From: DAIRVC01 sp036803025
GTDB taxonomy: Bacteria; Chloroflexota; Anaerolineae; Anaerolineales; E44-bin32
NCBI GenBank assembly: GCA_036803025.1
Contig: DAIRVC010000012.1
Coordinates: 1-30,152, forward strand
Direction: 5' to 3'
DNA: 30,152 bases
Within the stretch, counting starts at the first letter, position 1, and each line of letters starts with the position of its first letter. The notes beneath the pieces are model-generated. The model did not search any database. It had not been told where the DNA came from and was given only the letters and a program-made list of their open reading frames with translations. The translations under genes were made by a program, and so were the position numbers. This document shows, piece after piece, positions 13,666 through 21,361 of this stretch.

Positions 13666-16563
13666 GTGACGCCATTCCATCCTCTCAGACCCTCCGCCCC
13701 CATACCGCGGGCACGCCCGCTGCTCGCGCTGGCGCTCCTCTGCTTGGTGAGTCAGGCCTGTGGGCCGGCGCCGTCGACCGTGACCCCTACACTCCAGCCA
13801 CAACCCACGACCACGTCTGCGCCGACCTCAACGCCGACGGCGATCCCCACGGCCACCGCCACGCCTCTCCCTCAAGACCCGTACCTGGAGGACCTGCGCC
13901 CAGCCTCCTCCCGGATCGGCTTCGGGCGGTTGGGGCTCGGTGTGTATCCGTTCTCAACCGGGGCCGCTCTGCAGGATCTCGTGATTCGGGCCCACGGCCG
14001 GATCTGGAGCCGTGGGCTGTTCGCCCACGCGCCCTCCCAGCTGACCTACCGCCTCGACGGCCAGTACACGGCGCTCCGATCCTATGTGGTCATGGCCTAT
14101 CCGGTCGAACTCGGGGACGACTGCACCGACGGCGCCGCCTTCAGCATCCTGGCGGACGGCCGGGAGATCTACCGCAGCCCGATCCAGTACAACGTCAGTG
14201 AACCGCTGTCCCTCGAAGTGGACGTGCGTGGGGTGCAGGAGCTGACCCTGATCACAGAGGAGGTCGGCCACAACGGATGCGACCATACGGTCTGGGGAGA
14301 CCCGCAGCTTTTTCGGGGGGAGGTCGACTTCCTCCCGACCGCGACCGCCGTGTTCCTCACCAGCGGGCCGTGCACCGAGGCCGATCCCGAGGGCGTGTTC
14401 CTGTTCCTCAGCTGTGAAGATGTCCAGCGCATCCGACGAGAGACCTCGACCGGCGATCCGCAGGTCACCCGCGCCTGGAGGGACCTGCAGTGGTCGGTGG
14501 ATCAGTACCTGCTCGACTTCCCCCAGCGCTTCGACCCTTCGTCCACCGCCGGGATCCTCTGGTGGGGTCCCAGCAACTACATCGCCCGGGATATGGGGCT
14601 CGCCTACCTGGTGACGGGCAATCCGGACTATGCCGAGGGCCTGCTCCATCTGCTGCAACTTGTGGTCGCGAACACCCCGTATCGATCGCGCCTATCGGTG
14701 TATACGGCCGAGGCTGCCCCCGGACTGCTCTCGCATCCCCGCTACGGCGCGGCCGTCTACCAGTCCCTGCTCTTCGGCTACATGGCCATTCGCGACTCGG
14801 CCATGCTTGACGATCGTGACCGAGAAACCTACGATGCGTTCTTCATTCACCAGGCTGAACTCCTGCTCGAACGCGCCCAGCTTGAAGGCCTGTTCTCGAT
14901 CGACGACTGGAGGAACCGCAACGTCCCGATGGGCGCAGCCCTGGGCGCGGCGACCCTCGCCGCCGCCTTCCCCGACGACCCCGTGGCGCAAACCACCTAC
15001 GCCCAGGCCCGGGAGGCGGTGGCTGAGCGGATCGCGGCCTGGTGGGAGCTCGATGGGGGCTGGGGGGAACACACCGATTGGTACGGGTTCCGACTTCTCG
15101 ATGAAATCCTTACCTACGCGGAGACAGTCTTCAGGAACGGCGGGGAAGACCTTTACCGGGCAGATTGGCAAGGCAGGAGCCTCGGGCTGCTCTGCCGGCA
15201 CTTCGTCGAGGTGCTTACGCCAGAAGGCTCCACCCCTGCATACAACGACAGCGGCTTCGACTTCGTGGACCCCGGCCTGCTCGCTCTGTGCGGTCAGCGT
15301 ACTGGCGATCCAACGCTCGTCTTTGCGGCAAGCGAGTACCGTTGGGGAGCCCGGCACGGCTACGAAAACGAGTCCCCGCTCGACTACACCCTGTTTCACG
15401 ACGTCGCCTGGGCGGATAGCACCTCACCGCTGCAAGCCCAGGCGCCGGATTACACTTCCGTCCTGCTGCCCTCGACCGGCGCGGCCATCCTGCGCCAGGA
15501 CTGGAGCCGCGACGCCCAGTACCTTCTCCTGCAATTCACCGACTCGTTGGTCCACCAGGACCAGAGTTTCGGCGCCCTTTACCTGTACGACCACGGTCCG
15601 TGGCTTGTGGGCAACGGCTATCACCATTTCGAGGCGAGCCGCCAGACTCCGCAACACTCGACGCTCGGCCTGGGATCGGAAAGCCAGGTATTCACCGGCG
15701 GCCAGGTCCTGGCCTTCGCGGACCTGGAGGACGCCGCTGTCGCCTCGGTGACCTCCGACAGCTACCCCAACCTGCAGCACACGCGCACGGTGTTGTGGGT
15801 GGAGCCCTGGCACGCCTGGCTCGTCGTGGACGATGCCGGACAGGTGGGCAGCGACCCTCTCCCGTCCCTGAATCTGCGCTGGTATGTGCGCGGCTCGGTC
15901 TTGAGTACCGAGGCCGGCTCGTGGGAGTTCGCCCGCTCCCGGGACCACCGCCGGCTCTCGATCCAGATGCTGCCGGGTGCCCCGGCTGAATACTCCACCA
16001 TCCGTCGGTCGTACGATTTCGAGGATTGGATCACCAGAGCCGTGGGGGTCGAGATGGCCGTCGCCGAGCCCGCCCCCGCCAGCCGGCTTGTGACGCTTCT
16101 CGTTTCCCACGAGAGCGGGACTCCCCCGCCGCTTCTCGAGCGCTGGGACTCGTCGAGCGCCACCCTGGCACGCCTGTCGCAACAAGACGAAACATGGGAC
16201 TGGCTGCTTGGCCCTCCTCAGGCCGGGGTCGCTTCCGTCGGCGGCTATGTTCTCTCCGGCTTTGCAGGCTGCGCCGTTCGCGAAGGGGGAGAGCTGGCAG
16301 GCTACTGCCTGTTCTCCGGCACCGGCCTATCCGACGGGCTCCGCCCCCTGATTGAGGCCCAGGAGTCGCTCTCTGTAGAGGTCGACTTGAGACAGGGGAC
16401 CATCACCTCGGAAGCGGCCGTGCCGACAGTGATCCGGCTTTACTTCCCGACAGTCGCTGCCACGATTCGAGGGCCCGGCCTCTCCCGGATTGCATTCACG
16501 CAAGAAGGCGACACCCTCACGCTGGTCTTGCCAGCCGGTCCCCAGCGCCTGTTCGTGCGCTAG
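13666..16563 (+). CDS. Secreted NPCBM-domain heparinase II/III-like protein (candidate polysaccharide lyase)
   Basis: A 965-residue exported protein. A signal segment (PLLALALLCLVSQAC) ends in Cys with an imperfect lipobox, then a Thr/Pro-rich linker, as in lipoproteins. Residues ~70-215 match NPCBM, a putative carbohydrate-binding module (GFGRLGLGVYPFSTG, IWSRGLFAHAPSQLTYRLDG, HTVWGDPQLF). Residues ~250-820 have the alpha-toroid plus beta-sandwich layout of heparinase II/III and alginate-lyase relatives: WRNRN (415-419), WGEHTDWYGF (466-475) and LVHQDQSFGALYLYDHG (628-644), where the Asn, His/Tyr and His of such lyases usually lie. A polyuronide or glycosaminoglycan substrate is inferred, not shown. 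I chose GTG 13666 over GTG 13657, which lies inside the SD itself, because AAGGAG (13652-13657) sits 8 bases upstream. It stands alone, with no sugar transporter beside it. Confidence 0.85.
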   Translation: MTPFHPLRPSAPIPRARPLLALALLCLVSQACGPAPSTVTPTLQPQPTTTSAPTSTPTAIPTATATPLPQDPYLEDLRPASSRIGFGRLGLGVYPFSTGAALQDLVIRAHGRIWSRGLFAHAPSQLTYRLDGQYTALRSYVVMAYPVELGDDCTDGAAFSILADGREIYRSPIQYNVSEPLSLEVDVRGVQELTLITEEVGHNGCDHTVWGDPQLFRGEVDFLPTATAVFLTSGPCTEADPEGVFLFLSCEDVQRIRRETSTGDPQVTRAWRDLQWSVDQYLLDFPQRFDPSSTAGILWWGPSNYIARDMGLAYLVTGNPDYAEGLLHLLQLVVANTPYRSRLSVYTAEAAPGLLSHPRYGAAVYQSLLFGYMAIRDSAMLDDRDRETYDAFFIHQAELLLERAQLEGLFSIDDWRNRNVPMGAALGAATLAAAFPDDPVAQTTYAQAREAVAERIAAWWELDGGWGEHTDWYGFRLLDEILTYAETVFRNGGEDLYRADWQGRSLGLLCRHFVEVLTPEGSTPAYNDSGFDFVDPGLLALCGQRTGDPTLVFAASEYRWGARHGYENESPLDYTLFHDVAWADSTSPLQAQAPDYTSVLLPSTGAAILRQDWSRDAQYLLLQFTDSLVHQDQSFGALYLYDHGPWLVGNGYHHFEASRQTPQHSTLGLGSESQVFTGGQVLAFADLEDAAVASVTSDSYPNLQHTRTVLWVEPWHAWLVVDDAGQVGSDPLPSLNLRWYVRGSVLSTEAGSWEFARSRDHRRLSIQMLPGAPAEYSTIRRSYDFEDWITRAVGVEMAVAEPAPASRLVTLLVSHESGTPPPLLERWDSSSATLARLSQQDETWDWLLGPPQAGVASVGGYVLSGFAGCAVREGGELAGYCLFSGTGLSDGLRPLIEAQESLSVEVDLRQGTITSEAAVPTVIRLYFPTVAATIRGPGLSRIAFTQEGDTLTLVLPAGPQRLFVR

Positions 16564-16612
16564 CGGCAATCGGCGCAGCCTCGGCGCTGGGCTCGCCACT
16601 GCCGACCATCGT

Positions 16613-16636
16613 GCCTGAGCGCGGCCACGCTCAGGC
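16613..16636 (+). terminator. Hairpin terminator after the heparinase-like gene
   Basis: A perfect 9-bp stem (16613-16621 with 16628-16636) with a 6-base loop, followed by TATATCGCC. It lies about 50 bases past the stop. The rest of 16637-16760 contains only the coaBC leader; a TAGAAT at 16728-16733 lacks a convincing -35. Confidence 0.5.
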
Positions 16637-16760
16637 TATATCGCCTGCGATCACGCCACAGCCAGCCCGATGACAAGGGACACCCGCTCGGTCGGCAGGC
16701 GGCTGCTCGGAGGCAGAGAAACCCGGATAGAATAGGAGGATACCGCGGAGAACCGGGCGC

Positions 16761-18014
16761 ATGACTCCTCCGACCTCCATCCCCATCCTGAAGGACCGCC
16801 GCGTGCTCCTGGGCGTGACCGGCTCGATCGCCGCCTACAAGGCGGCCGAGCTGGCCTCCTGGCTGACCCAGTCCGGCGCCCAGGTGGACGTGATCCTGAG
16901 CGATGCGGCACAACACTTCGTCAGCCCGCTCACCTTTCAGTCGTTGACCGGACGGCGCGCCTACGTCGACGCCGACCTGTGGGGGACGGAAGGCCACGTC
17001 CTGCACGTCGGACTGACCCAGTCGGCACACCTGTTGGTCGTCGCCCCGGCCACGGCCAACACCATCGCCAAACTGGCTCACGGCCAGGCCGACAACCTGC
17101 TGACGATCGTCGCCCTGGCGGCGCCCTGCCCGCTGCTGGTCGCACCGGCCATGGACGCCGGGATGTTCGAGCATCCGGCCACTCAGGCCAACCTGGCTGT
17201 GCTGCGTGAGCGCGGCGTGATCATCGCCGGCCCGGCCGAGGGCCGCATGGCCTCCGGCATGATCGGCTTAGGACGTATGCTCGAGCCAGCCGAACTGGCC
17301 GGCTACGTCCGTCTCGCCTTCGGGCGCGACGGACCCCTGGCCGGCCGCAGCGTCGTCGTCACCGCCGGCGGCACTCAGGAGCCGATCGACCCCGTACGGG
17401 TGATCGTCAACCGCTCGACGGGCAAGCAAGGTTTCGCTCTGGCCCAGGCCGCCATCGACCGCGGCGCGCAAGTGACCCTGATCAGCGGTCCGACGCATCT
17501 GCCCACGCCGATCGGCGCGACGCGCATCGACGTGCAGACGGCCGAGGAGATGTCGCGGCGCGTCCTGGAGACTGCGCCGCAGGCCGACGTCCTGCTGATG
17601 GCCGCAGCCGTGGCCGATTTCCGCCCGGCCCAGACCTCCGAACACAAGATCAAGAAGACCGGCGCACCGCGGAGCCTGAGTCTCGAACCCACAGACGACA
17701 TCCTCAGTCTGGTGAGCAAGCAGCGCAAGCGCAGCGGCCGGCCGGACGTGGTGGTCGGGTTCGCGGCGGAGAGCCAGGACCTGCTCGAAGGCGCCCGGGC
17801 CAAGCTGCACGCCAAGGGGCTGTCGCTCATCGTCGCCAACGACATCACTGCGCTCGACTCGGGCTTCGCCGCCGATACGAACCGCGTCACCCTGCTGGAC
17901 GCCGACGGCAGCCTCCAGGAACTCCCGCTGATGAGCAAGGCGGCCGTGGCCGATGTCGTCCTGGCCCGCGTGGTGTCGATCCTGGAAGGCATCAACTCCC
18001 GCCTGCCGTCCTGA
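16761..18014 (+). CDS. coaBC: Bifunctional phosphopantothenoylcysteine decarboxylase / phosphopantothenate-cysteine ligase
   Basis: CoaBC carries out two steps of coenzyme A synthesis: CoaB joins cysteine to 4'-phosphopantothenate, then the flavoprotein domain CoaC decarboxylates the product. The 417-residue length is normal. CoaC (~1-185): LLGVTGSIAAYKAAEL, then LHVGLTQSAHLLVVAPATAN with the catalytic-type His82. CoaB (~190-400): VVVTAGGTQEPIDPVRVI, NRSTGKQG, AAAVADFRP, KIKK and VGFAAES. Odd: the classical PAMN motif reads PAMDAGMF (Asp132 for Asn), and the classical ACG of the substrate-recognition flap reads ASG (Ser165 for the catalytic Cys). The start ATG at 16761 has GGAG (16747-16750) ten bases upstream. 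A DUF72 gene follows after 35 bases and is probably co-transcribed. Confidence 0.95.
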   Translation: MTPPTSIPILKDRRVLLGVTGSIAAYKAAELASWLTQSGAQVDVILSDAAQHFVSPLTFQSLTGRRAYVDADLWGTEGHVLHVGLTQSAHLLVVAPATANTIAKLAHGQADNLLTIVALAAPCPLLVAPAMDAGMFEHPATQANLAVLRERGVIIAGPAEGRMASGMIGLGRMLEPAELAGYVRLAFGRDGPLAGRSVVVTAGGTQEPIDPVRVIVNRSTGKQGFALAQAAIDRGAQVTLISGPTHLPTPIGATRIDVQTAEEMSRRVLETAPQADVLLMAAAVADFRPAQTSEHKIKKTGAPRSLSLEPTDDILSLVSKQRKRSGRPDVVVGFAAESQDLLEGARAKLHAKGLSLIVANDITALDSGFAADTNRVTLLDADGSLQELPLMSKAAVADVVLARVVSILEGINSRLPS

Positions 18015-18049
18015 CAGTCGGCCTCCCGGGAGACTTCGAGGGTTTCCCC

Positions 18050-18814
18050 TTGTCCGGACCGCGGACCGGTCAACTCCTGCTCGGCACGCAGGGCTTCGCC
18101 TTCGACGATTGGGTGGGGCCGTTCTACCCACAGGGCACGCCCAAGAACGCCTACCTGGAGTCCTACGCCGGGCACTTCGCCACGGTCGAAATCGACTCGA
18201 CCTTCTACGGCGCCCCGCGGGCATCGGTCGTGCGCGGCTGGCGGGAGCGGACACCAGCGGGCTTCCGCTTCTCGGCCAAGTTCCCCAAATCGATCACGCA
18301 CGATCGCAAGCTGGAGGGGGCGGAGGCCGAGGCCCAGGCCTTCGTCTCCACGATGCAGGCGCTCGAAGACAAGCTGGCCGTTCTGACCCTGCAGTTCGCC
18401 TATGACTTCGGACCCGACTCGCTCGACCGGTTGGACGGATTCCTGGCCGGCTTGCCGCCCGGCCCGCGCTACGCGGTCGAGGTGCGCAACCGCAAGTGGC
18501 TGACCCCGGCCCTGGGCGAAATGCTCTCCACCCACCAGGCCGCACTGGTCTTGCAGGACCTCTACTACATGCCGCGCATGGATTGGATCACCAGCGACTT
18601 CACGGTCATCCGCTGGCTGGGCCGCCGGAGCGACATCGAGCGCTTTGACAAGATTCAGATCGACCGCTCCGCCGAGTTGGCCACCTGGGCCGAGCGTGTG
18701 CGCAAGTTCCTCGACGACGGCATCGACGTGTACGGCTATTTCAACAACCACTTCGCCGGACACAGTCCGGCCAGCGCCCGGCAGTTCGCCGAACTGGTCG
18801 TCACCCGATCCTGA
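18050..18814 (+). CDS. DUF72 family protein (YecE-like)
   Basis: A 254-residue cytoplasmic protein of the widespread DUF72/YecE family, which has a TIM-barrel-like fold and no firmly established biochemical activity. Recognisable family features are LLLGTQGFAFDDWVGPFYP at the N-terminus, YAGHFATVEIDSTFYGAP (about 42-59), FRFSAKFPKSITHDRKL, LQFAYDFG, YAVEVRNRKWL and, near the end, VYGYFNNHFAGHSPASA. The start is TTG at 18050 with GAGGG (18038-18042) seven bases upstream. It follows coaBC closely and is converged on by the pncC pair; a perfect palindrome separates the convergent ends. Confidence 0.9.
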   Translation: MSGPRTGQLLLGTQGFAFDDWVGPFYPQGTPKNAYLESYAGHFATVEIDSTFYGAPRASVVRGWRERTPAGFRFSAKFPKSITHDRKLEGAEAEAQAFVSTMQALEDKLAVLTLQFAYDFGPDSLDRLDGFLAGLPPGPRYAVEVRNRKWLTPALGEMLSTHQAALVLQDLYYMPRMDWITSDFTVIRWLGRRSDIERFDKIQIDRSAELATWAERVRKFLDDGIDVYGYFNNHFAGHSPASARQFAELVVTRS

Positions 18815-18832
18815 GCGCTCCCCGGAATCACA

Positions 18833-18856
18833 CTCGCCGGTCCATGGACCGGCGAG
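18833..18856. terminator. Bidirectional terminator, perfect 24-bp palindrome
   Basis: Twelve bases (18833-18844) are followed immediately by their exact reverse complement (18845-18856). It lies in the 75-bp gap between the convergent DUF72 and small coupled genes. Modest T content follows on both sides, so it could act as a terminator for both transcripts. Confidence 0.6.
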
Positions 18857-18889
18857 CGCCGTTTCCCTGCGAAGGACCCGCTCCTGACC

Positions 18890-19141
18890 TCAGGCCCGGC
18901 GGCCTTTGCTCCTGCCGCGCGCCGTTCGCTCACGCACCTGCCAGGTGCCCTGCTCGGGCGCGTAGGTCAACTCGAAGACCTTCTCCTCCGGCGTCATCAC
19001 CAGGAAGCGCTGCTGCCCCTCGACCTCTCCCCGGCGCCGCAGCGAGGCCACCCGATGCCGTCGGCCGCGTAAGACGAACGCCAGCGGCGCGACCGAGCCA
19101 TCGGCGTCGAAACGCACCTCGACCACGACCGGGTCGGTCAC
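18890..19141 (-). CDS. Small conserved-looking protein, possibly DUF6504-like
   Basis: An 83-residue basic protein. It starts with a strand-rich segment (VVVEVRFDADGSVAPLAFVLRGRRHRV, split here by position 5-31), then a LVMTPEEKVFELTYAPEQGTWQV segment, and ends in an Arg/Lys-rich tail. The order charged strand, Gly-Arg turn, then ELxY plus W resembles small DUF6504-type proteins, but I recognise this only tentatively. The start GTG at 19141 overlaps the pncC stop as GTGA (19138-19141), so it is translated by coupling and is likely real. No catalytic motif, membrane segment or signal is visible. The basic tail might bind nucleic acid; that is a guess. Confidence 0.65.
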   Translation of the reverse strand: MTDPVVVEVRFDADGSVAPLAFVLRGRRHRVASLRRRGEVEGQQRFLVMTPEEKVFELTYAPEQGTWQVRERTARGRSKGRRA

Positions 19142-19620
19142 ACACCCTCCTCCACTGCCCGCAGCAGCAGCGCCAGCGCCGCCTCAGCGGACTGGGCCTT
19201 GACGGCCTCCCGATCCCCCGGCCAGACTTGCCGGACAGCCGCCTGCCCCTCAGGCGTGCTGACCGCAATCCAGGTCAGCCCGACCGGCTTGTCGGGCGTC
19301 GCCCCGCCCGGGCCGGCGATACCGGTTACCGATAGGCCGACGTCGGCACTCAGCGCCCGGCGCGCGCCGACGGCCATCTCCAGCGCCGTCTCACGACTCA
19401 CTGCACCATGGGCCGCCAGGGTCTCCGGCCGCACCATGAGCAGTCCGACCTTGGCCTCGTTGGCGTAAGAAACGATACCACCGCGGTAGTACTCGGACGA
19501 TCCGGGGACGTTGGTGAGGCGATGGCTGACCAGGCCGCCGGTGCACGACTCGGCCAGCGACAGAGTCCACTTCCGCCGACGCAGGGCCTGCCCCACGCGT
19601 ATCTCCAGCGCTTCCACCAT
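19138..19620 (-). CDS. pncC: Nicotinamide-nucleotide amidohydrolase PncC (CinA C-terminal domain family)
   Basis: PncC deamidates nicotinamide mononucleotide to nicotinate mononucleotide, recycling NMN from DNA ligase and other reactions into NAD. The 160-residue stand-alone protein has the family motifs TLSLAESCTGGLVSHRLTNV (about 19-38), the SEYYRGGIVSYAN strand and SVTGIAGPGG (about 97-106). There is no N-terminal MoCF-like domain, so this is the short PncC form rather than full CinA. The start ATG at 19620 has a weak GGACGGAAG upstream and a perfect TATAAT (minus strand) at 19647-19652, giving a leader of about 20 nt. It is divergent from murJ, with overlapping promoter regions, and coupled to the small gene downstream. 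Confidence 0.93.
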   Translation of the reverse strand: MVEALEIRVGQALRRRKWTLSLAESCTGGLVSHRLTNVPGSSEYYRGGIVSYANEAKVGLLMVRPETLAAHGAVSRETALEMAVGARRALSADVGLSVTGIAGPGGATPDKPVGLTWIAVSTPEGQAAVRQVWPGDREAVKAQSAEAALALLLRAVEEGV

Positions 19621-19646
19621 CTTCCGTCCCGCCTCGTCCGCGCCTG

Positions 19647-19652
19647 ATTATA
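19647..19652 (-). promoter_or_regulatory. -10 element of pncC
   Basis: A perfect TATAAT on the minus strand, 26 bases above the pncC ATG. No -35 match is seen at 17 bases. Its upstream region overlaps that of the divergent murJ promoter. Confidence 0.55.
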
Positions 19653-19684
19653 CGTGAGCGGCCGCCCCGCCGCTGGCCCGCCTG

Positions 19685-19690
19685 TATAAT
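19685..19690 (+). promoter_or_regulatory. -10 element of murJ, implying a leaderless or near-leaderless mRNA
   Basis: A perfect TATAAT ends ten bases before the murJ ATG at 19701. The intervening CCTCGCCCGT has no Shine-Dalgarno. Transcription would begin within about four bases of the start codon. No -35 match is visible. Confidence 0.6.
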
Positions 19691-19700
19691 CCTCGCCCGT

Positions 19701-21275
19701 ATGAGCGACCGCCTCGCCGTCGCCAACCGTCAGATCGCTCGCGGAGCCGGTGTGGTCATGGCCGGCATGGCCCTCTCGAGCCTGGCCGGGTTGGCCAGCA
19801 CCATGCTGGTATCGCGCGCCTTCGGAACAAGCCGCGACCTGGACGCTTTCTACGCCGCCAATCGATTGACCGAGATCCTCTTTAATCTCATGGCGGGCGG
19901 CGCCCTGGCTTCGGCCTTTGTCCCGACCTTCACCGGATTCCTGACGCGCGGCGACCGGCCCGGGGGCTGGCGCCTGGCTGCCTCGGTCACCAACCTGGTC
20001 TTCCTGGGACTAACGACCGTCAGTGCCGCAGCGGCGTTGGCCGGGCCCTGGCTGGTGCGCCATGTCCTCGCCCCCGGCTTTGACGATCCGGCTCAAATCA
20101 GCCTGACGGTCTCGCTGCTGCGGATCATGCTGCTTTCGTCGATCGTGTTCGGCCTGAGCGGTCTGCTGATGGGTATCCTTAACGCCCACCAGCACTTCGC
20201 CCTGCCGGCCTTGGCGCCGGCCTGCTACCGCGCTGGGTGGATCATCGGGGTCGTCCTCTTCGTGCCGCGCTGGGGGATACACGGTCTGGCCTGGGGCGTC
20301 GTGCTCGGCGCATGCCTGCACCTGTTGATCCAACTTCCGGCCCTGCGCGGCCGCGGCGCCGTCTACAAGCCCGGCTTGAACTTGGGCGATCCCGACGTGC
20401 GCCTGGTGGGCAAGTTGATGGCGCCCCGACTGCTCGGCGTGGCCGTCGTCCAGCTGAACTTCCTGGTCAATACGATCCTGGCTTCCGGGATGGCCGAGGG
20501 CAGTCTGGCGGCGATCACCTTTGGCTTCACGCTCATGATCATGCCGCAGGCGGTGATCGCTCAGGCCACCGCCATCGCGGCGCTGCCGACCTTTTCCGAA
20601 CAGGCAGCCCGTTCGGATCCGCAGGCACTGCGGGCCACGCTCAGCAGCGCCCTGCGGGCCGTCCTGTTCCTCTCACTGCCGGCCAGTATCGGGCTGATCC
20701 TGCTGCGCCGGCCGATCGTTCAGCTGCTACTCGAGCGCGGCGCTTTCGGCGCCGAGTCAACCGAAATGGTTGCCTGGGCGCTGCTCTGGTACGCCGCCGG
20801 ATTGGTGGGCCACTCGTTGCTCGAGGTTCTCGTTCGGGCTTACTACGCCATGCAGGACACACGCACGCCGGTCCTGGTCGGCGCGAGCGCCATGACCCTG
20901 AATGTCGCCCTGAGCCTCGGGCTGACGGCGCTCTTTCCCCGGGTGGGCTGGGCGCCGCATGGGGGCTTGGCCCTGGCCAACTCGCTGGCTACGGCGATGG
21001 AGTTCCTCATCCTGCTGCGCGTCCTGCAGCGGCGTCTGCCCGGCCGGGCGATCTTGCCCCTCGATCGGCCGGTCGTCGCCACGGTCGCCGCGGCCGGCGT
21101 CCTTGCCGCGGGGCTGTGGGGCTGGCTGACCGTCGCTCGCGGCTGGCCGGCCTGGTTGGCGGGCGGCGGCGGTGTGGTTCTTGGTCTGGCAGTTTACTGG
21201 GCGGCGGCGGTGATCTTCGGATCACCTTTGGCCAGGCAGCTTCCCGAGCTGGTCCTCCGCCGCAGGCGCGCCTGA
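19701..21275 (+). CDS. murJ: Lipid II flippase MurJ (MviN family)
   Basis: An integral membrane flippase of the MOP superfamily that moves lipid II across the cytoplasmic membrane for peptidoglycan synthesis. The 524-residue length and roughly 13-14 hydrophobic segments fit the family. Diagnostic parts are STMLVSRAFGTSRDLDAFY (about 33-51) with the conserved amphipathic FGTS segment, NLMAGGALASAFVPTF (about 62-77), LLSSIVFGLSGLLMGILNAH, PQAVIAQATAIAALPTFSEQ, and VRAYYAMQDTRTPVLVG (about 377-393), where family arginines lie. The start ATG at 19701 is the first in frame and is very close to a TATAAT. No peptidoglycan genes surround it. A wzx-type sugar flippase is less likely, given the GGALASAFVPTF and QDTRTP signatures. 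Confidence 0.95.
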   Translation: MSDRLAVANRQIARGAGVVMAGMALSSLAGLASTMLVSRAFGTSRDLDAFYAANRLTEILFNLMAGGALASAFVPTFTGFLTRGDRPGGWRLAASVTNLVFLGLTTVSAAAALAGPWLVRHVLAPGFDDPAQISLTVSLLRIMLLSSIVFGLSGLLMGILNAHQHFALPALAPACYRAGWIIGVVLFVPRWGIHGLAWGVVLGACLHLLIQLPALRGRGAVYKPGLNLGDPDVRLVGKLMAPRLLGVAVVQLNFLVNTILASGMAEGSLAAITFGFTLMIMPQAVIAQATAIAALPTFSEQAARSDPQALRATLSSALRAVLFLSLPASIGLILLRRPIVQLLLERGAFGAESTEMVAWALLWYAAGLVGHSLLEVLVRAYYAMQDTRTPVLVGASAMTLNVALSLGLTALFPRVGWAPHGGLALANSLATAMEFLILLRVLQRRLPGRAILPLDRPVVATVAAAGVLAAGLWGWLTVARGWPAWLAGGGGVVLGLAVYWAAAVIFGSPLARQLPELVLRRRRA

Positions 21276-21308
21276 CTCCGGCTCAGCCAAGCTCCTGGGT
21301 GACACGCG

Positions 21309-21336
21309 GCGCTGGACCTCGGCTGAGGTCCAGCGC
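21309..21336. terminator. Bidirectional terminator between murJ and the ZU5/YfaP-like gene
   Basis: A perfect 12-bp stem (21309-21320 with 21325-21336) with a 4-base loop lies in the 86-bp gap between convergent genes. TTACATTCT follows on the plus strand. Confidence 0.7.
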
Positions 21337-21361
21337 TTACATTCTGACTGTAGTTCAGCGA

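Noticed and set aside
17375..18763. A 462-codon minus-strand frame
   Set aside because: Antisense to coaBC and DUF72, both well supported.
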